Program-made: the position numbers and the translations under genes
NCBI GenBank assembly: GCA_003439945.1
Contig: QVRM01000301.1
Span: 111,001 to 175,000, forward strand
Direction: 5' to 3'
Length of the DNA stretch: 64,000 nucleotides
Source: Dermanyssus gallinae
Lineage: Eukaryota > Arthropoda > Arachnida > Mesostigmata > Dermanyssidae
Shown here: positions 25,126 to 36,194 of the stretch, piece after piece
How the letters are laid out: the number at the start of each line of letters is the position of its first letter
How positions within the stretch are numbered: the first letter of the stretch is position 1
Notes under the pieces: model-generated
Told to the model about the DNA's origin: nothing
Seen by the model: only the letters and a program-made list of their open reading frames with translations
Database searches by the model: none

Positions 25126-26428
25126 CACGTGTTCAAAAAGTATATTGTGTTTTTTCAAAAATTATTCATTTAGTCATGAATATCTATTTTGTCCCCTTCA
25201 AAGTAATCCCCATGAGATATTATACACTTGTGCCAACGGTTTTTCCAATCTTCGAAGCACTTCAAAAAAACATTTTTTTTTATCTTGTTCAGCTCCTCCT
25301 TCGATGCCGTCTTTATCTCGTCAAGCGTAGCGTAACGTCGTCCTTTCATGGGCCTCTTCAGTTTAGGGAACAAGAAAAAGTCACAGGGGGACAGATCTGG
25401 GGAATACGGTGGCTGCGGCATCATTAGTGTGTTGTTTTTGGCCAAAAACTCGCGCACAAGCAACGATGCAGGGGCGTTATCGTGGTGCAAAAGCCAATCT
25501 TTGTTCTTCCACAAATCCGGGCGTTTCTGGCGGATTGCTTCGCGCAAATTGCGCATAACTTGCAGGTAATATTCCTTATTGACCGTTCTACCCTGTGGCA
25601 AAAACTCATGATGCACCACGCCCCTGCAATCGAAGAAAACTGTCAGCAAAACTTTCACATTCGACCGAACTTGGCGCGCTTTTTTCGGTCTTGGTTTGTG
25701 CGGCAGCTTCCATTGAGATGATTGAGCTTTGGTTTCCACGTCATAACCATAAACCCACGATTCGTCACCAGTTATGACCCTCTGGAGCAAATTTGGGTCG
25801 TCGCGGACAGAGTCCAACATCTCATTAGCAATGTTCATGCGATGCTGTTTTTGGTCGCAATTGAGCAATTTTGGTACGAATTTCGCGGCGACCCGTCTCA
25901 TGCCCAAATCATTGATAAAAATCGAATGGCACGAGCCAATCGATATGTTTAGGTCCTCAGCAACTTCTCTAACGGTGATTCGACGATTGGCCAATACCAT
26001 TTTCTCCACTTCATTAATTTTTTCGTCTGTTGTTGAAGTGCTCGGGCGTCCGGCACGCTCTTCGTCGTTCACATCTTCTCGGCCTTCTGAGAACATTTTG
26101 TACCACCGATAAACGTTGCTTCAATCCAAGGTAGCTTCTCCGTATGCCACAGTCAACATTCGGAATGCATCCGCGCACTTAATTTCGTTTTTCACACAAA
26201 ATTTGATACAGGTTCTTTGATCCATTTTTTGAATAGGTAAAAATCGAAGACGATCCAAAACACGTGCAAGCAAAGCAGCTGTCAACAATTAAGTGAACAT
26301 TCAAAATGGCCGAGCTTGTCGGCATAAGTGAGAGACATGAGTACCAACATAACGCCACAAAAAATCGAAATTCGAATATACGTAACCCGCGAAAATTCAA
26401 AGGTCGCGATACTTTTTGAACATACCTC

Positions 26429-26429
<1 letters not shown>
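25126..26429 (-). mobile_element. Mariner transposon, copy 2
   Basis: On the minus strand the element starts at 26429 with CGAGGTATGTTCAAAAAGTA, almost the same as copy 1, next to TA (26430-26431). It ends near 25126, where the terminal repeat TGTTCAAAAAGTAT (25130-25143) is recognisable but its outermost bases have drifted. The start side lies directly in a long TA microsatellite. Length is about 1.3 kb, slightly longer than copy 1, which has lost bases in its last third. Confidence 0.88.
25170..26225 (-). pseudogene. Mariner transposase, full length with one stop and a 2-residue gap
   Basis: From ATG at 26225 to TAA at 25170 there are 351 codons, the usual mariner size. The frame is open except for TGA at 26123-26121 (codon 35), where copy 1 has CGA. 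This is a typical CpG transition. Downstream are the helix-turn-helix (residues about 65-120), D154 in VITGDESWVYGYD, the second Asp at 249 in LLHHDNAPAS and the third at 282 in PYSPDLSPCDFF. Spacing between the last two is 32 residues rather than the 34 of mariner (DD34D). Copy 1 keeps His-Thr codons at the missing place, so 6 bp were lost here. Both changes should abolish activity. This copy is otherwise well preserved. Confidence 0.88.

Positions 26430-26430
<1 letters not shown>

Positions 26431-26497
<67 letters not shown>
26431..26497. repeat. (TA)n microsatellite abutting mariner copy 2
   Basis: TA repeats with one GTATA interruption. They are continuous with the TA target site of the transposon. 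Confidence 0.95.
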
Positions 26498-26498
<1 letters not shown>

Positions 26499-26499
26499 A

Positions 26500-26925
26500 T
26501 AGCGGCGTTTATCAAGTTATCATAATAATTTCATAATAGCTAACGTTCATTTAACCTTCGTATAACACAATGAACAATTTGCGTCAGAAATTCATCCTAG
26601 GAGAGTACTTATAAACAATGGCTAAACAAAAATCATAGCAAATCGTCTTTTATTTACTCGTCTGTTTTAGCACCCTTGATATCACATTGAATGTCTCTTA
26701 ATTTCTTTTTACATACACAGGGCCATTCGTAACAATATGTACTTATTTTAAGGTTTGGTAAAACTGTGCTAAAAAATATTTTTTCTCAATGAACGAAGGT
26801 GGCGGAAGCGTTTTGTTTAAAAAATTGTATCAAATTTATAAAAACAAATATTCTGCCTTTTTTTCTCCTACATAGTTGTGCAAAATTTACGTTCGCGGGA
26901 GAAGAAACCGATCATACCGGCGTAT
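26500..26925. other. AT-rich, no gene
   Basis: Nothing is recognised. Confidence 0.5.
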
Positions 26926-26927
26926 TT

Positions 26928-27363
26928 GGCGGACAATTCTGCATAATCCGAATGACACCTATCACAAGCTTTTTTTTTCTGGGAGGTTTCGGGAATGCAT
27001 GATGCACCTGCGCCACTAGCAGCCTGCGTGACTAGTGTGAGACTCGCAAATCCACTAAACCCAGATTTCTCCCCCCCCCCCCCCGGCTCGGTATTACTTT
27101 GGCATTACTTCGAAGCCGTGGGAGAGGCGTCTCTGCCGTTCTCCTTTAATCAGCTCTATCCCTTACTATCATCCCGCGTGTCTACCTGCGGTTGGATAGG
27201 GGGATGCCATTTTGTAATCCGTCCTGTGAGAGTGCGTCAAGACCATGAGGGCCTGACTGCATCTATCGCAAGCTAACAAACCTTAAAAAAACGTGCTTGG
27301 TGGACAATTCCGCATAATCCGCATGACACCTACATCAAGCTAACAAACCTTAAAAAAAACGTG
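26928..27363. repeat. Pair of direct repeats (unnamed)
   Basis: GGACAATTCTGCATAATCCG (26931-26950) followed by ATGACACCTA recurs at 27302-27332 with two or three changes. A second unit, CAAGCTAACAAACCTTAAAA, occurs at 27269 and again at 27337, each followed by an A run and CGTG. A C run is at 27072-27085. The layout suggests local duplication of one short repeat or the ends of a small non-autonomous element. Confidence 0.6.
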
Positions 27364-27364
27364 T

Positions 27365-29000
27365 TATTATGTTAAAATGTATACTGGCCATGATCCTATC
27401 ATCATGGGTTACTCACAAGAACATCTACAATTCTAGTGAATTGAAGTTTTTTTGGTATGACGACAAAATATTATCATTAGCATCAACAAGGCAAGATGTC
27501 CCAACTCGCATTAGACATTTTGAGGGATCTAGATAAGGTTAAAGGTATGTTCCTAAATAAAGCACTTGATATACTCGAAAAAACGTTTTGTCCACACTTG
27601 TTCTAGAACTGGCTACTCTAGAAAGAGACGTCTCATGTAGAGAAAAAGGTGTCAGTTCGATTTAGGATTTTGTAGTGGAATTGTGAGGGCATACGAACTG
27701 TTTTGTCATCCCGAATCGCGATTCTCAAGGTTTCCGAGACGTTCTGTGCTGAACAAGTCAATATGAAAGATTGTGTTGAGCGTACTAGCGCGGCGCTTAT
27801 CAGAGTATCTCAATGCCCAAAGAATAATTTCACGCGGACAGCAAATATTTTGCGCAGAACCCTTAACTATAACAGCATTGCAAGATCTTCTTAGTGACAT
27901 CTCATCAAACGGTAACCACTAGTCAAACGGTAGCTACTTTAAGCAGTATTTTTTGTCTACAAAACGGCGTTTGACACAACTCCAAGACAAATAGTATTAC
28001 AGAAACCTATATCAGCGGAAGTGGGTCCCTTAATCATAGGGCTCCTATCGTTTACTCTGGAGGCAAAATCTATCATTCTAGATGAAGGTGTTTGTAAACA
28101 CCAATCGTTTCTGCAAACAACGCACTACTCCCAAGGCGATAAACTTATCCCCATTTTAGTCTCAGCTCTCGTGCTCAGTGATCTACCAGAACTCATCCAG
28201 GAGCATTATCCCTAGATTGAATAAAGGTTGACAATTAATGTACGTAACGAGTTTACAACAAGTGTGCAGAAGACTGAAGCGATGAAGTTTCACGTAAGCG
28301 GTGCACTCAAAAGCTCAGACAGGACGAAGCTCGATAGGGTTTCCGTAAATGTTTGTGTTCGAGTTTACGTACCTTAGCATTAAGGTAACCCCCAGCGGCA
28401 TCTCATTTGCTGTCACACCCTGCAGTGACTCAACTTCAATATTCAACTTCAAGTTGGCTCTGTTGCATTGTATGAAATTTCTCTAACTTAGAATAGTCTC
28501 AGTGCAAAGCAGCTTGACCCCCATTATATCAATTTCCTGCCCAGAACTAGGCCGTTAATCAAAGATGTGGCCGAGCGATCCAAACTCCCGCTAACACCAG
28601 CACTGTTGGGGTTCCGTTGCAGCTTTGGACGGAAGATGTGGGCAGTTCCAGAAGCATTCTATAGAACGCCTGCCATTATGGAGAGTGCCTGGATAGAGCC
28701 GCTTTTGTGAGAACCGACATACCGTGATACGTGAAAAGTATTAGTATAACTACAAAGAGTTTTATAGTATATATATATGAATATACACATGGTGGACGAG
28801 AGCTGTAGGAACAATTTAGCAGCCTCGTTGACCTTCTTTCTCCGTAAGCCTTAATTTTCAGAGGCGCTTTTTTGGAGTCCGCTTGTTTGGCAGGACAGTC
28901 GGTAAGCAGGGAAAACACAGCCATCCGTCAAGTAAGCAAATTGAGCACAAGCCGGCCATCGCCATACCTTGTTCTGTTAGCGTCGGCCACCGCCCAACCG
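27365..29000. other. No recognisable gene
   Basis: Mixed sequence. The frames at 27703-28215 and 28676-29072 have no domain. A B-box-like GTCAGTTCGATTTAGG near 27651 is too isolated to call. Confidence 0.4.
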
Positions 29001-30033
29001 TCAACTAAGCCTCAGCCCATCCAACTATCGGCGTCGAGCCGCCTCAGCTCAGCGGCAGAAGGACATCGATAGTTGTCGTACGTGCAGGTCGAGCGAGGAG
29101 ACACAAAGAAAGCCAGACACCACCAGCACGCACATACAACAGCAGCAGCAGCAACAGCGGCTGTAGTTAGAGCGACAGCCCTGCTGCGCCTTGCAGCAAC
29201 TGGCCAAATCTGCACAAATCACGTTCGCTGCACGAGCCGCGTTGGCGACGGCCATAGCGAGGCAACAACAGCAACAGCAGCACCAGCAGCAGAACAAGCA
29301 GGAGCAACAACAGAACTACTGGTACTATCAGGCAAACGAAGACATAGAGGAAAAGAGATAGAGAAAGATAGAGATTAGAGAGAAGGGGAGACGGAGAGAG
29401 AGAACAACTCGCTGTAACTCGGATCGAACTCCTTGATGGGCACCATAGGTCTCTTCGGGCTATCCGAAGAAAGACCCAGGTCTCCTCAGCTGCCGGCGTC
29501 GCCACCGCTGTTCCTCGCTTGTGTGCCTTCGTAGTGCCTTGTTCCTTGGCTTGTTGTTTCGTTCGTGCGTTTGTCCTCCGTCCAAGTGAAGGCAAAGCAG
29601 ACGAAGACCCGAAGGCAATGACACGAAGACCTGCCGAAGTTCCACCATTAATAGCCAGTCACACGAGCAGCAGCAAAGGCCGCAAAAGCATTTGTGCCAA
29701 CTTGCCTAGTTATATAGGAGGATGGGCTTCTTCCAAGCAACGCCAGAACTTGCCGTCGTCGTTGACATCGTCGTCGTCGTCGTTGTTGCGGTCTCTGCGG
29801 TGGAACTAATTGTTGTAGCAGTAGTGGTAGTAATAGCTATAGTGCTAGGAAAAGTACCAAGTATCATGCCTAACGTACGTGCTGGCAGAACGCGGCTGTC
29901 GATTGCTAGTAAGCCATTAGCAGTAGCAACAGCAGAACAAAAGAAAAATACTAGCAACAGTAACAACGAGCGGCCAAACTGTAGACTAGCCACCCGTATG
30001 ATTAGTCTAAAGGATGTCGTCGTTTGTTTTTGT

Positions 30034-30079
<46 letters not shown>

Positions 30080-30130
30080 GCTGTCGTCGTTGTTGTTGTT
30101 GTTGTTGCTGTCGTTGTTTGCGGTGTTGCC
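29000..30130. repeat. GC-richer island with CAG/CAA and GTT triplet runs
   Basis: CAGCAGCAGCAACAGC-type runs occur at about 29140-29160 and 29260-29310, GTC/GTT runs at 29758-29790, and a nearly pure GTT tract at about 30028-30118. Triplet runs give long, low-complexity frames in several phases on both strands (poly-Val, poly-Cys, poly-Gln), so these cannot be used as gene evidence. Such islands could be 5' untranslated or exon-like sequence, but I see no splice structure to support it. Confidence 0.6.
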
Positions 30131-30134
30131 GTAT

Positions 30135-30834
30135 CGCTTTCATTTGCCGTCGATCGTATCGATGACCTCTTCACTGAACATCACGGTTACGTCCGCGTCT
30201 TAGTTATCCATACCGTAACTGGCCGCCTGTCCTTTGTTGTAGTTTTTTTTTTATATTGATCCGTGTTTCTCCCTTTCTCACGATATATAAACATATAATA
30301 AGTTTTCTATCTTCTGCTCACTATGTATTGATTTTACGTTTCGTTCTCTCCCCGCCCGTTCTACTTCAGGACCCTTGTTTGTTGTTCCTTATGCTCTTTT
30401 TCCTTTATGATCCCCCTTCACCTCTCTCTCTCTCTCTCGTTTCTCTATTGCGTAAGTAAGACGTAGCATGACATAAAGAGAGAAGACAGAGGGAGAGATA
30501 ACTCGCTCTTTCGGCCCTTTGCACTAGCAACTTTGTTGCTGACGCTTGCCACCCCGCAACCACTGCAAGTAAGTGTCCATCCCTTTTTCGTGCTCTTTCT
30601 TCGTACTGCTTTAACCTGTAGTAGTAGTAGTAGTAGTACTTCGTAACTTTTCTCGCCAAGTCCTATTCTATGCGCGGACGCGCTCTGCACGCACGTGCGC
30701 CGTCCGTTCGTCTTTGTTATCGTGGTTGTCCTACCTACGTGCTTGGGTGTAAGTTGGTTTATTTCCGTGTTGTTTGGGTAATCACACATTATAGAGACGA
30801 GGATGGTGGGGGGGGGCATAGTAAGACGTAGCAA

Positions 30835-30835
<1 letters not shown>
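30135..30835. other. No recognisable gene; CT and AGT runs
   Basis: A CT-rich tract lies at 30420-30445 and a short TAG/AGT run at 30618-30637. No domain is seen. Confidence 0.4.

Positions 30836-30837
<2 letters not shown>

Positions 30838-30890
<53 letters not shown>
30838..30890. repeat. Compound (TA)n(GA)n microsatellite
   Basis: About 16 TA units followed by about nine GA units, the same TA-to-GA order as at 13643-13760. Confidence 0.93.
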
Positions 30891-30894
30891 TAAG

Positions 30895-32515
30895 GAGAGG
30901 GAGAGAGATAACTTGAGACCGAGGCTGCTAACAATAGGCCAGGTTAACGACGTGGCTGCGAGGTCTAGCGGACTTACGCTACGCTCGTCATGGTTGCCAT
31001 CTACCGGGGGTGTCGCCGATCGTCCGAGCCCCGACGTTGATCGAATTTTTTTGAGCGATGCTCATTAAGAATACAGAATAAACCGTATGCCGGTGAGAGT
31101 CGGCGGTCATGCTGCCATAAGGACTGTTGGGGGGAAACCCAAGCCCAGAAGCTCAAGATGTTCTATGCGGCCCTCGGTATATTGAAGATATGCCCAGAGA
31201 CAATTTCAAGTTCGTAGGGGACGACGGAGGATGGTCTAGGAAAAGTTTACCGGCGGTTACCGCTTGAAAAAGGCGCAGCTATATTGAAACGCGCTGAAAA
31301 GCAGCAACCGGTTGTGCTAACATCAAGCCAATGCATAGTTAGAAGGCTTTCACCGAAGCACATTACACAGTATTGCTGTGCGTTCTATAATCAAACATCT
31401 ACATTTGCGTCGTGATAATCCATAGCTATCAACCTTGTTTTGCTAATAGCCGAAAAAGACAACACCCTAAGCACGTGCATATAAACGCAGGCCAACTCCG
31501 ACAAATTAGTGACATAATTGATAAACCTGTCGTTTTAAGCATGGCCAAACAAAGTAAGATCGCCTTTTAGATGGCTAGCACATACGGCCTGCAAAACTCG
31601 CAAGGAAATTTAGTATCCTTATAACCAACTTACTATCTCGAATTTTCTTTGCACAAATCTCAGTTGGTTGAATTCGCAGGAGTATTACTAGTACTAACTG
31701 CTATTACTGTTAATATATGTTTTGGAATTGTTTATGTCAAAATATTTAACTATTCTGTCATATACAATTATATCAACTATTCAGCTTATTTTTAAAATTA
31801 TAAACAAACCAACAGACTATAGCCAACAATTATTACGGCGAATTTTCATATATATATGCTAACGCGAAGCACGTAAATAGTATGTTTACCTAGACGATGT
31901 ACAGCTTTGTGCAAAAAAGTTTCTAACTGGATCAACTGCTGAGTTTGTGAATATATATATAGGTCCAAATATTATTCTTATTATTTTTATCAGGATTATT
32001 GTGGTTATGAATAGTTTTGTTTCAACAAAGCTAGTGCAGTATTAATTATACTATCTTCTTAACAATGCCACTCACACTGAGGCTAACGCACAGACAGTAC
32101 AAAATAAGATCTGCCCATCAGAATAAACGTATGTACTATGCGTAAGAAGCTATTCATATGGTAAGATGGTTATACAACGACTAGAACATAAAGAATGGTA
32201 ATTTCCTTAGAAGGCCAACCGCATCAGGTTTAGGACACAAACGTGTCTATCCGCGGTCGAGCCAGACACGGCTAGTTGCACTCGGCACAATTGTCGGAAA
32301 TTTATTCAGCCGACTAGATAAGAAGTCTGGTCGGCCATAAACGCTAATTCGATCGCTAATTACCGCCATGTAGGTAGGTACAAAACTACGTAGTCCTTCA
32401 ATTCCTACTCATTTGAATTTGTCTATGCGGGTGTGGTCTTAACGTTCATAACACATTCGCCATAGTACGTTTCGCAGAGAAAAACGTCATTATGTTACCC
32501 ACAATCGCTTGATAC
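30895..32515. other. No recognisable gene
   Basis: AT-rich sequence without repeats or coding signal, apart from very short TA runs. Confidence 0.5.
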
Positions 32516-32539
32516 GATCTTGTATAGATTTCGGCCAAT

Positions 32540-32930
32540 CGCTGTTGTTGTTGTTGTCGTTGTCGTTCTATTGTTATTATTTTTGTCCCCATCGCTGTTC
32601 TCGTTAATGTTTGTACTCTTATTTTGTTCGTTCATGTTAATGGTTTTAGTGTTTCTTCATTCTTCTTCTGCTGCTGCTAATGCTGAAATTGTTGTTGTTG
32701 TTGTTGTTGCTGCTGCTGCAGTTGTTGTTGTTGTTGTTGTTATTGTTGCTACAGTTGTTGTTGTGGATGCCATTATGGGTGTTGTTATTGTTGCTGCAGT
32801 TGTTGTTGTGGATGCCATTATGGCTGTTGTTATTGTTGCTGCTGCTGCTGCTATTATTGTAGTGATTGTCGACATCATCGTCATCATCATAACTGTCGCT
32901 GCTGCTGCTGCAGAGTTCCCCCGTCGGGTT
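32540..32930. repeat. GTT/GCT triplet region with a 45-bp tandem unit
   Basis: Dense GTT and GCT triplets. Within it GTGGATGCCATTATGG repeats at 32763 and 32808, a 45-bp period with a partial earlier copy. The matching plus-strand frame (Val/Ala-rich, 169 codons) and minus-strand Asn/Ser frame are composition artefacts. Confidence 0.75.
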
Positions 32931-32934
32931 GGTT

Positions 32935-33660
32935 GCCAGCACGCAGCTAAATTGAGCGAAGAACACGTAGCCTACCTCACACATAGTAGTTCACGTAGCC
33001 AACTAGCAGTGAGAGCTGAGATCGCTTGACCAGTGCCTGCTGCCATCGCCGCACTGTACTGCACTACTGCGTCTGCTGCTGTTACTGCTACCCCCTGCCG
33101 CTGCTTAGAAATAGCTGCCATTCAGCGCACCCCAACTAGCGACAGGCGAGGGATGTCTCGAGAGTAACAGAACGCCCGACCGACCAGCCGGGCGACCGGG
33201 CGTACGTCGCGCGAGAAGGCAAGCAGAAAAAGGCGAGATTAGCAGCAACGGAACGCAAGCGAACGAGGAAAAGGAAAGAGAACAAAGGAGATATGCAGAA
33301 GAGAGAAAGAGAGATAGGAAAAGAGGAGAGAGAGAGAATTAGGAGAGAAGGAATTAAAGGGGGGGGAGGGGGCATAGAATGAGCATCCGAGACCGATCCT
33401 GCCCCCAACACAATGGCGTTGTCGTCACAAGGAGCACCGCCGGCACCTTTTCACTCGGGGCTCTAAGCCAGGAGGGTCCACGCCAACGAGGGGACTGCGA
33501 ACAACTGAGGCGATCGGGTGCCGGTCGGTGCTCGCAAGGAGGGCCGAGAGCTCGCACGGAGGGCCGGAGCGTGAGAAGGTATGCGGGTAGTCTTGAGTAG
33601 TCACTAGTGCAGCATGCATGAACGCTGCGTGCGTCTGCCGGATGCAGTATGCATTTATTT
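32935..33660. other. GC-rich spacer; purine-rich tract 33200-33370
   Basis: The top strand from about 33200 to 33370 is strongly GA-rich and ends in a G run. A short duplication of GGAGGGCC-type sequence lies at 33537-33565. No gene is recognised. Confidence 0.5.
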
Positions 33661-33669
33661 ATTTATCTA

Positions 33670-33957
33670 CATACATATAGGGACACATACAGACGTGCAT
33701 ACATATAGGGACACATAAAGACGTACATACGTATAGGGACACATACAGACGTGCATACATATAGGGACACATACAGACGTGCATACATATAGGGACACAC
33801 ACAGACGTGCATACATATAGGGACACATACAGACGTACATACATATAGGGACACATACAGACGTACATACATATAGGGACACATACAGTCGTGCATACAT
33901 ATAGGGGTACATGCAGACGTACATACATATAGGGACACATACAAACATACATGCATG
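33670..33957. repeat. 28-bp minisatellite, about ten units
   Basis: Units of 28 bp with the core GGGACACATACAGACGTGCA begin at 33680 and every 28 bp to 33932. A few units carry substitutions (for example ACATAAAG, GGGGTACATG). Because 28 is one more than a multiple of three, the repeat reads through in three overlapping minus-strand frames as Cys/Tyr/Val/Met-rich peptides. These are not genes. Confidence 0.93.
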
Positions 33958-33959
33958 TA

Positions 33960-34465
33960 CACATATAAGCATGCATGCATATATACATACATGTACTGTA
34001 CAGTCGGGCGGGTGGGCAGAGCACAATGAGCAGTAGTAACAATGTCTGGCCTTTTCATGATGATGCTGCTGCCACCGCCGCCGCTGCTGCCGCTGCTGCA
34101 AAGACGCAGTACGAAGTGCGCAGATGAGGAAGATGCCACCACCAGCTTCGTGTCGCTGTACGCACGCGTACGCGCATTCGAGTGCGACAGCTCTAGTGTC
34201 AGTCGGTGGTGAAGCTTGGCTGGGGGTAGTTGCGGAGGTGCCGTCGGGGGCGGCGACCACGGCCGCGGCAGCGATAGCAATAGCAGAAGCAACGGGTCCA
34301 ACCCGTTGGATGGGTCCAACCGCAGAGGGGTTGCTTCTACCTGCTTCTGCTTGTCCCCGCTATCATTTCCGCAGAAGCAGCAGCAGCAGTAGCTGGGCTG
34401 CTATTTCTGCAGCCCAGCTACGAGGCGTTGCAGGTCGACGCGTGAGCTAGTCAAAAGCTGTATGA
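33960..34465. other. No recognisable gene; GCC/GCA triplets
   Basis: Short GCTGCTGCC and GCAGCAGCAGCAG runs. No domain. Confidence 0.4.
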
Positions 34466-34467
34466 TG

Positions 34468-34560
34468 ATGAATCATCATTCCCGGCACCACCACATTCAT
34501 CATCATGAGCATCATCACCATCGTCACCAGCATCGCCATCATCATCGCCATCACCACCCC
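34468..34560. repeat. CAT/CAC triplet repeat
   Basis: An imperfect run of CAT, CAC and CGC triplets, giving a His-rich frame that is a composition effect. Confidence 0.8.
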
Positions 34561-34859
34561 ACTATCGTTCCTATAATGGCAGCCGCTCCCCCGGACTTCA
34601 CTTGCTGCCCCCGCCGCGTTGGTCTCCTCCTTCGAGCGGCCGGCCACCCAGTTAGGGAGTCAACCAGACAGACAGCCAGCCAGCCAACCAACAAAGTCTA
34701 GCCCGCACGGAACCCCTCACCGTCGCTCATGAAGTGCTGCTATGTAGGTAAGCTAGTCGTCGTAGTAGTTAGTAGTCGCCTCGTTATCAGACGTCAACAG
34801 ACTGCGTCCGTCGCCGACGCTTTTGCTTGCCCTTCTTCTGTTTCTTTGGTTGTCTTTGT

Positions 34860-34886
34860 CTTATATATGTATATATATGCAATTGT

Positions 34887-34928
<42 letters not shown>

Positions 34929-35095
34929 ATTTTAGTATATATATAAATATATACTTGCATATATATATACATGTATATATATACTATAATTGCATATATA
35001 TAAATATATGCAATTTTAGTATATATACATGTATATATATATATATATATATGCAATTTTAGTATATATATACATGTATATATTAATATGCATAG
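34860..35095. repeat. TA-rich block with recurring TATGCAATTTTAGTATA
   Basis: The unit TATGCAATTTTAGTATATA occurs three times on the plus strand (about 34923, 35008, 35050). Inverted forms such as ACTATAATTGCATATATA (about 34984) and TGCAATTGTTGCA (34878) are also present. It can form several cruciforms. It is more structured than the pure TA tracts elsewhere. Confidence 0.75.
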
Positions 35096-35099
35096 GCAC

Positions 35100-36085
35100 A
35101 TGTATGGATATATACACTTATTTATTTACACATATATGTGCACAGAGTACCGTGAAATGTGTTCAAGGAAATACCGATGAACGACACGTATAAAAGGCAC
35201 ATATTTGGTACACATAATAAGGAGGTAATTTTTCAATGGCACGTCATTTCAGCCGACATTGCACTAGAACCCATGGGGTTGCTGCTTTAGCCAATACGGT
35301 TTTGTATGGTCTTTGCATACATATCAACGATAGCCGTTAAGCTTTCCTTGACTTAATTAATTGTTAGTTTGCCTCAGTCCTAGTGACAAAGCTCCAAGCT
35401 AGAATTCTCTGCCACATAGACCTGCTGCTTGTCATGCTGTCGGAGTAAAATCCGCACGTGCAAACACTCTCTGATGTGAGAACAAGTTCAAATCTACAAC
35501 GTATTATTCATAATGAATTATGACTAATTGTATGGCCTTAACCAAACGCCTTTCTCTAAATATTTTCAGAAACGTTGGTGCGCCTATCTCTAAATATTTT
35601 CAGAAACGCAGATGCGACACTATTTTGTTTTTGACCTGCCTAAAGCTTCTTGACATACAACGTACGTTTTTTTTCTGGCTTAAGGCGGTCTTGTAAAATG
35701 CTATGCTCGGATTTTCTTTATTTAATGGTCTAACATTGTTTTGGGCGTCCCTCACGAATGGTATCATTAAAATATCCACAACAGAATCTTTGCCTATTTA
35801 CAATCACTCTGGATGTGGATTAATCTCCAGTGTCTGCTTAAAGGTGTTCTAAACAACCATATTTCTCTTATTCTGAAATACGCCTAACCTGATATCCCTA
35901 ATCCGCACTTCAAGCAAGTTAGAGCTCGACTTTTATTAAATGGCGAGAGTTTTCTCTCAGAACTCTCCGCAAACAAAATGTATCCTAATTTCGATTGCCA
36001 AATAAACATGAACACATGGTACCGAAATTTGGCACCTGACATCACGGCTGCCATCTTGGCCTTTGTCAGCAAGCTTACAAGATAT

Positions 36086-36122
<37 letters not shown>

Positions 36123-36190
36123 GTCATCGTACCCACATATAAATCTTTTTTTAAATATATTTTAGGTAGTTCTTCCAAGTGACAGGGGCA
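35100..36190. other. No recognisable gene; short direct repeat at 35547-35608
   Basis: TCTCTAAATATTTTCAGAAA occurs twice, 34 bp apart (28-bp units starting at 35547 and 35581 that differ by one base). A (TA)n tract lies at 36081-36122. No gene. Confidence 0.55.
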
Positions 36191-36194
36191 AATT

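Noticed and set aside
29706..30165. Long poly-Gln (minus) and poly-Val/Cys (plus) ORFs
   Set aside because: Opposite strands of the same GTT tract. Neither has a recognisable domain.
32520..33029. 169-codon Val/Ala-rich ORF and the overlapping Asn-rich ORF on the other strand
   Set aside because: Generated by GTT/GCT triplets. Hydrophobicity mimics a membrane protein but the sequence is low-complexity in every phase.
33670..33957. CRISPR array
   Set aside because: The 28-bp units are contiguous without unique spacers, and the genome is eukaryotic.
33659..34319. Cys/Tyr-rich ORFs of 127, 197 and 218 codons
   Set aside because: They are the 28-bp minisatellite read in three frames. No start context, domain or frame preference.
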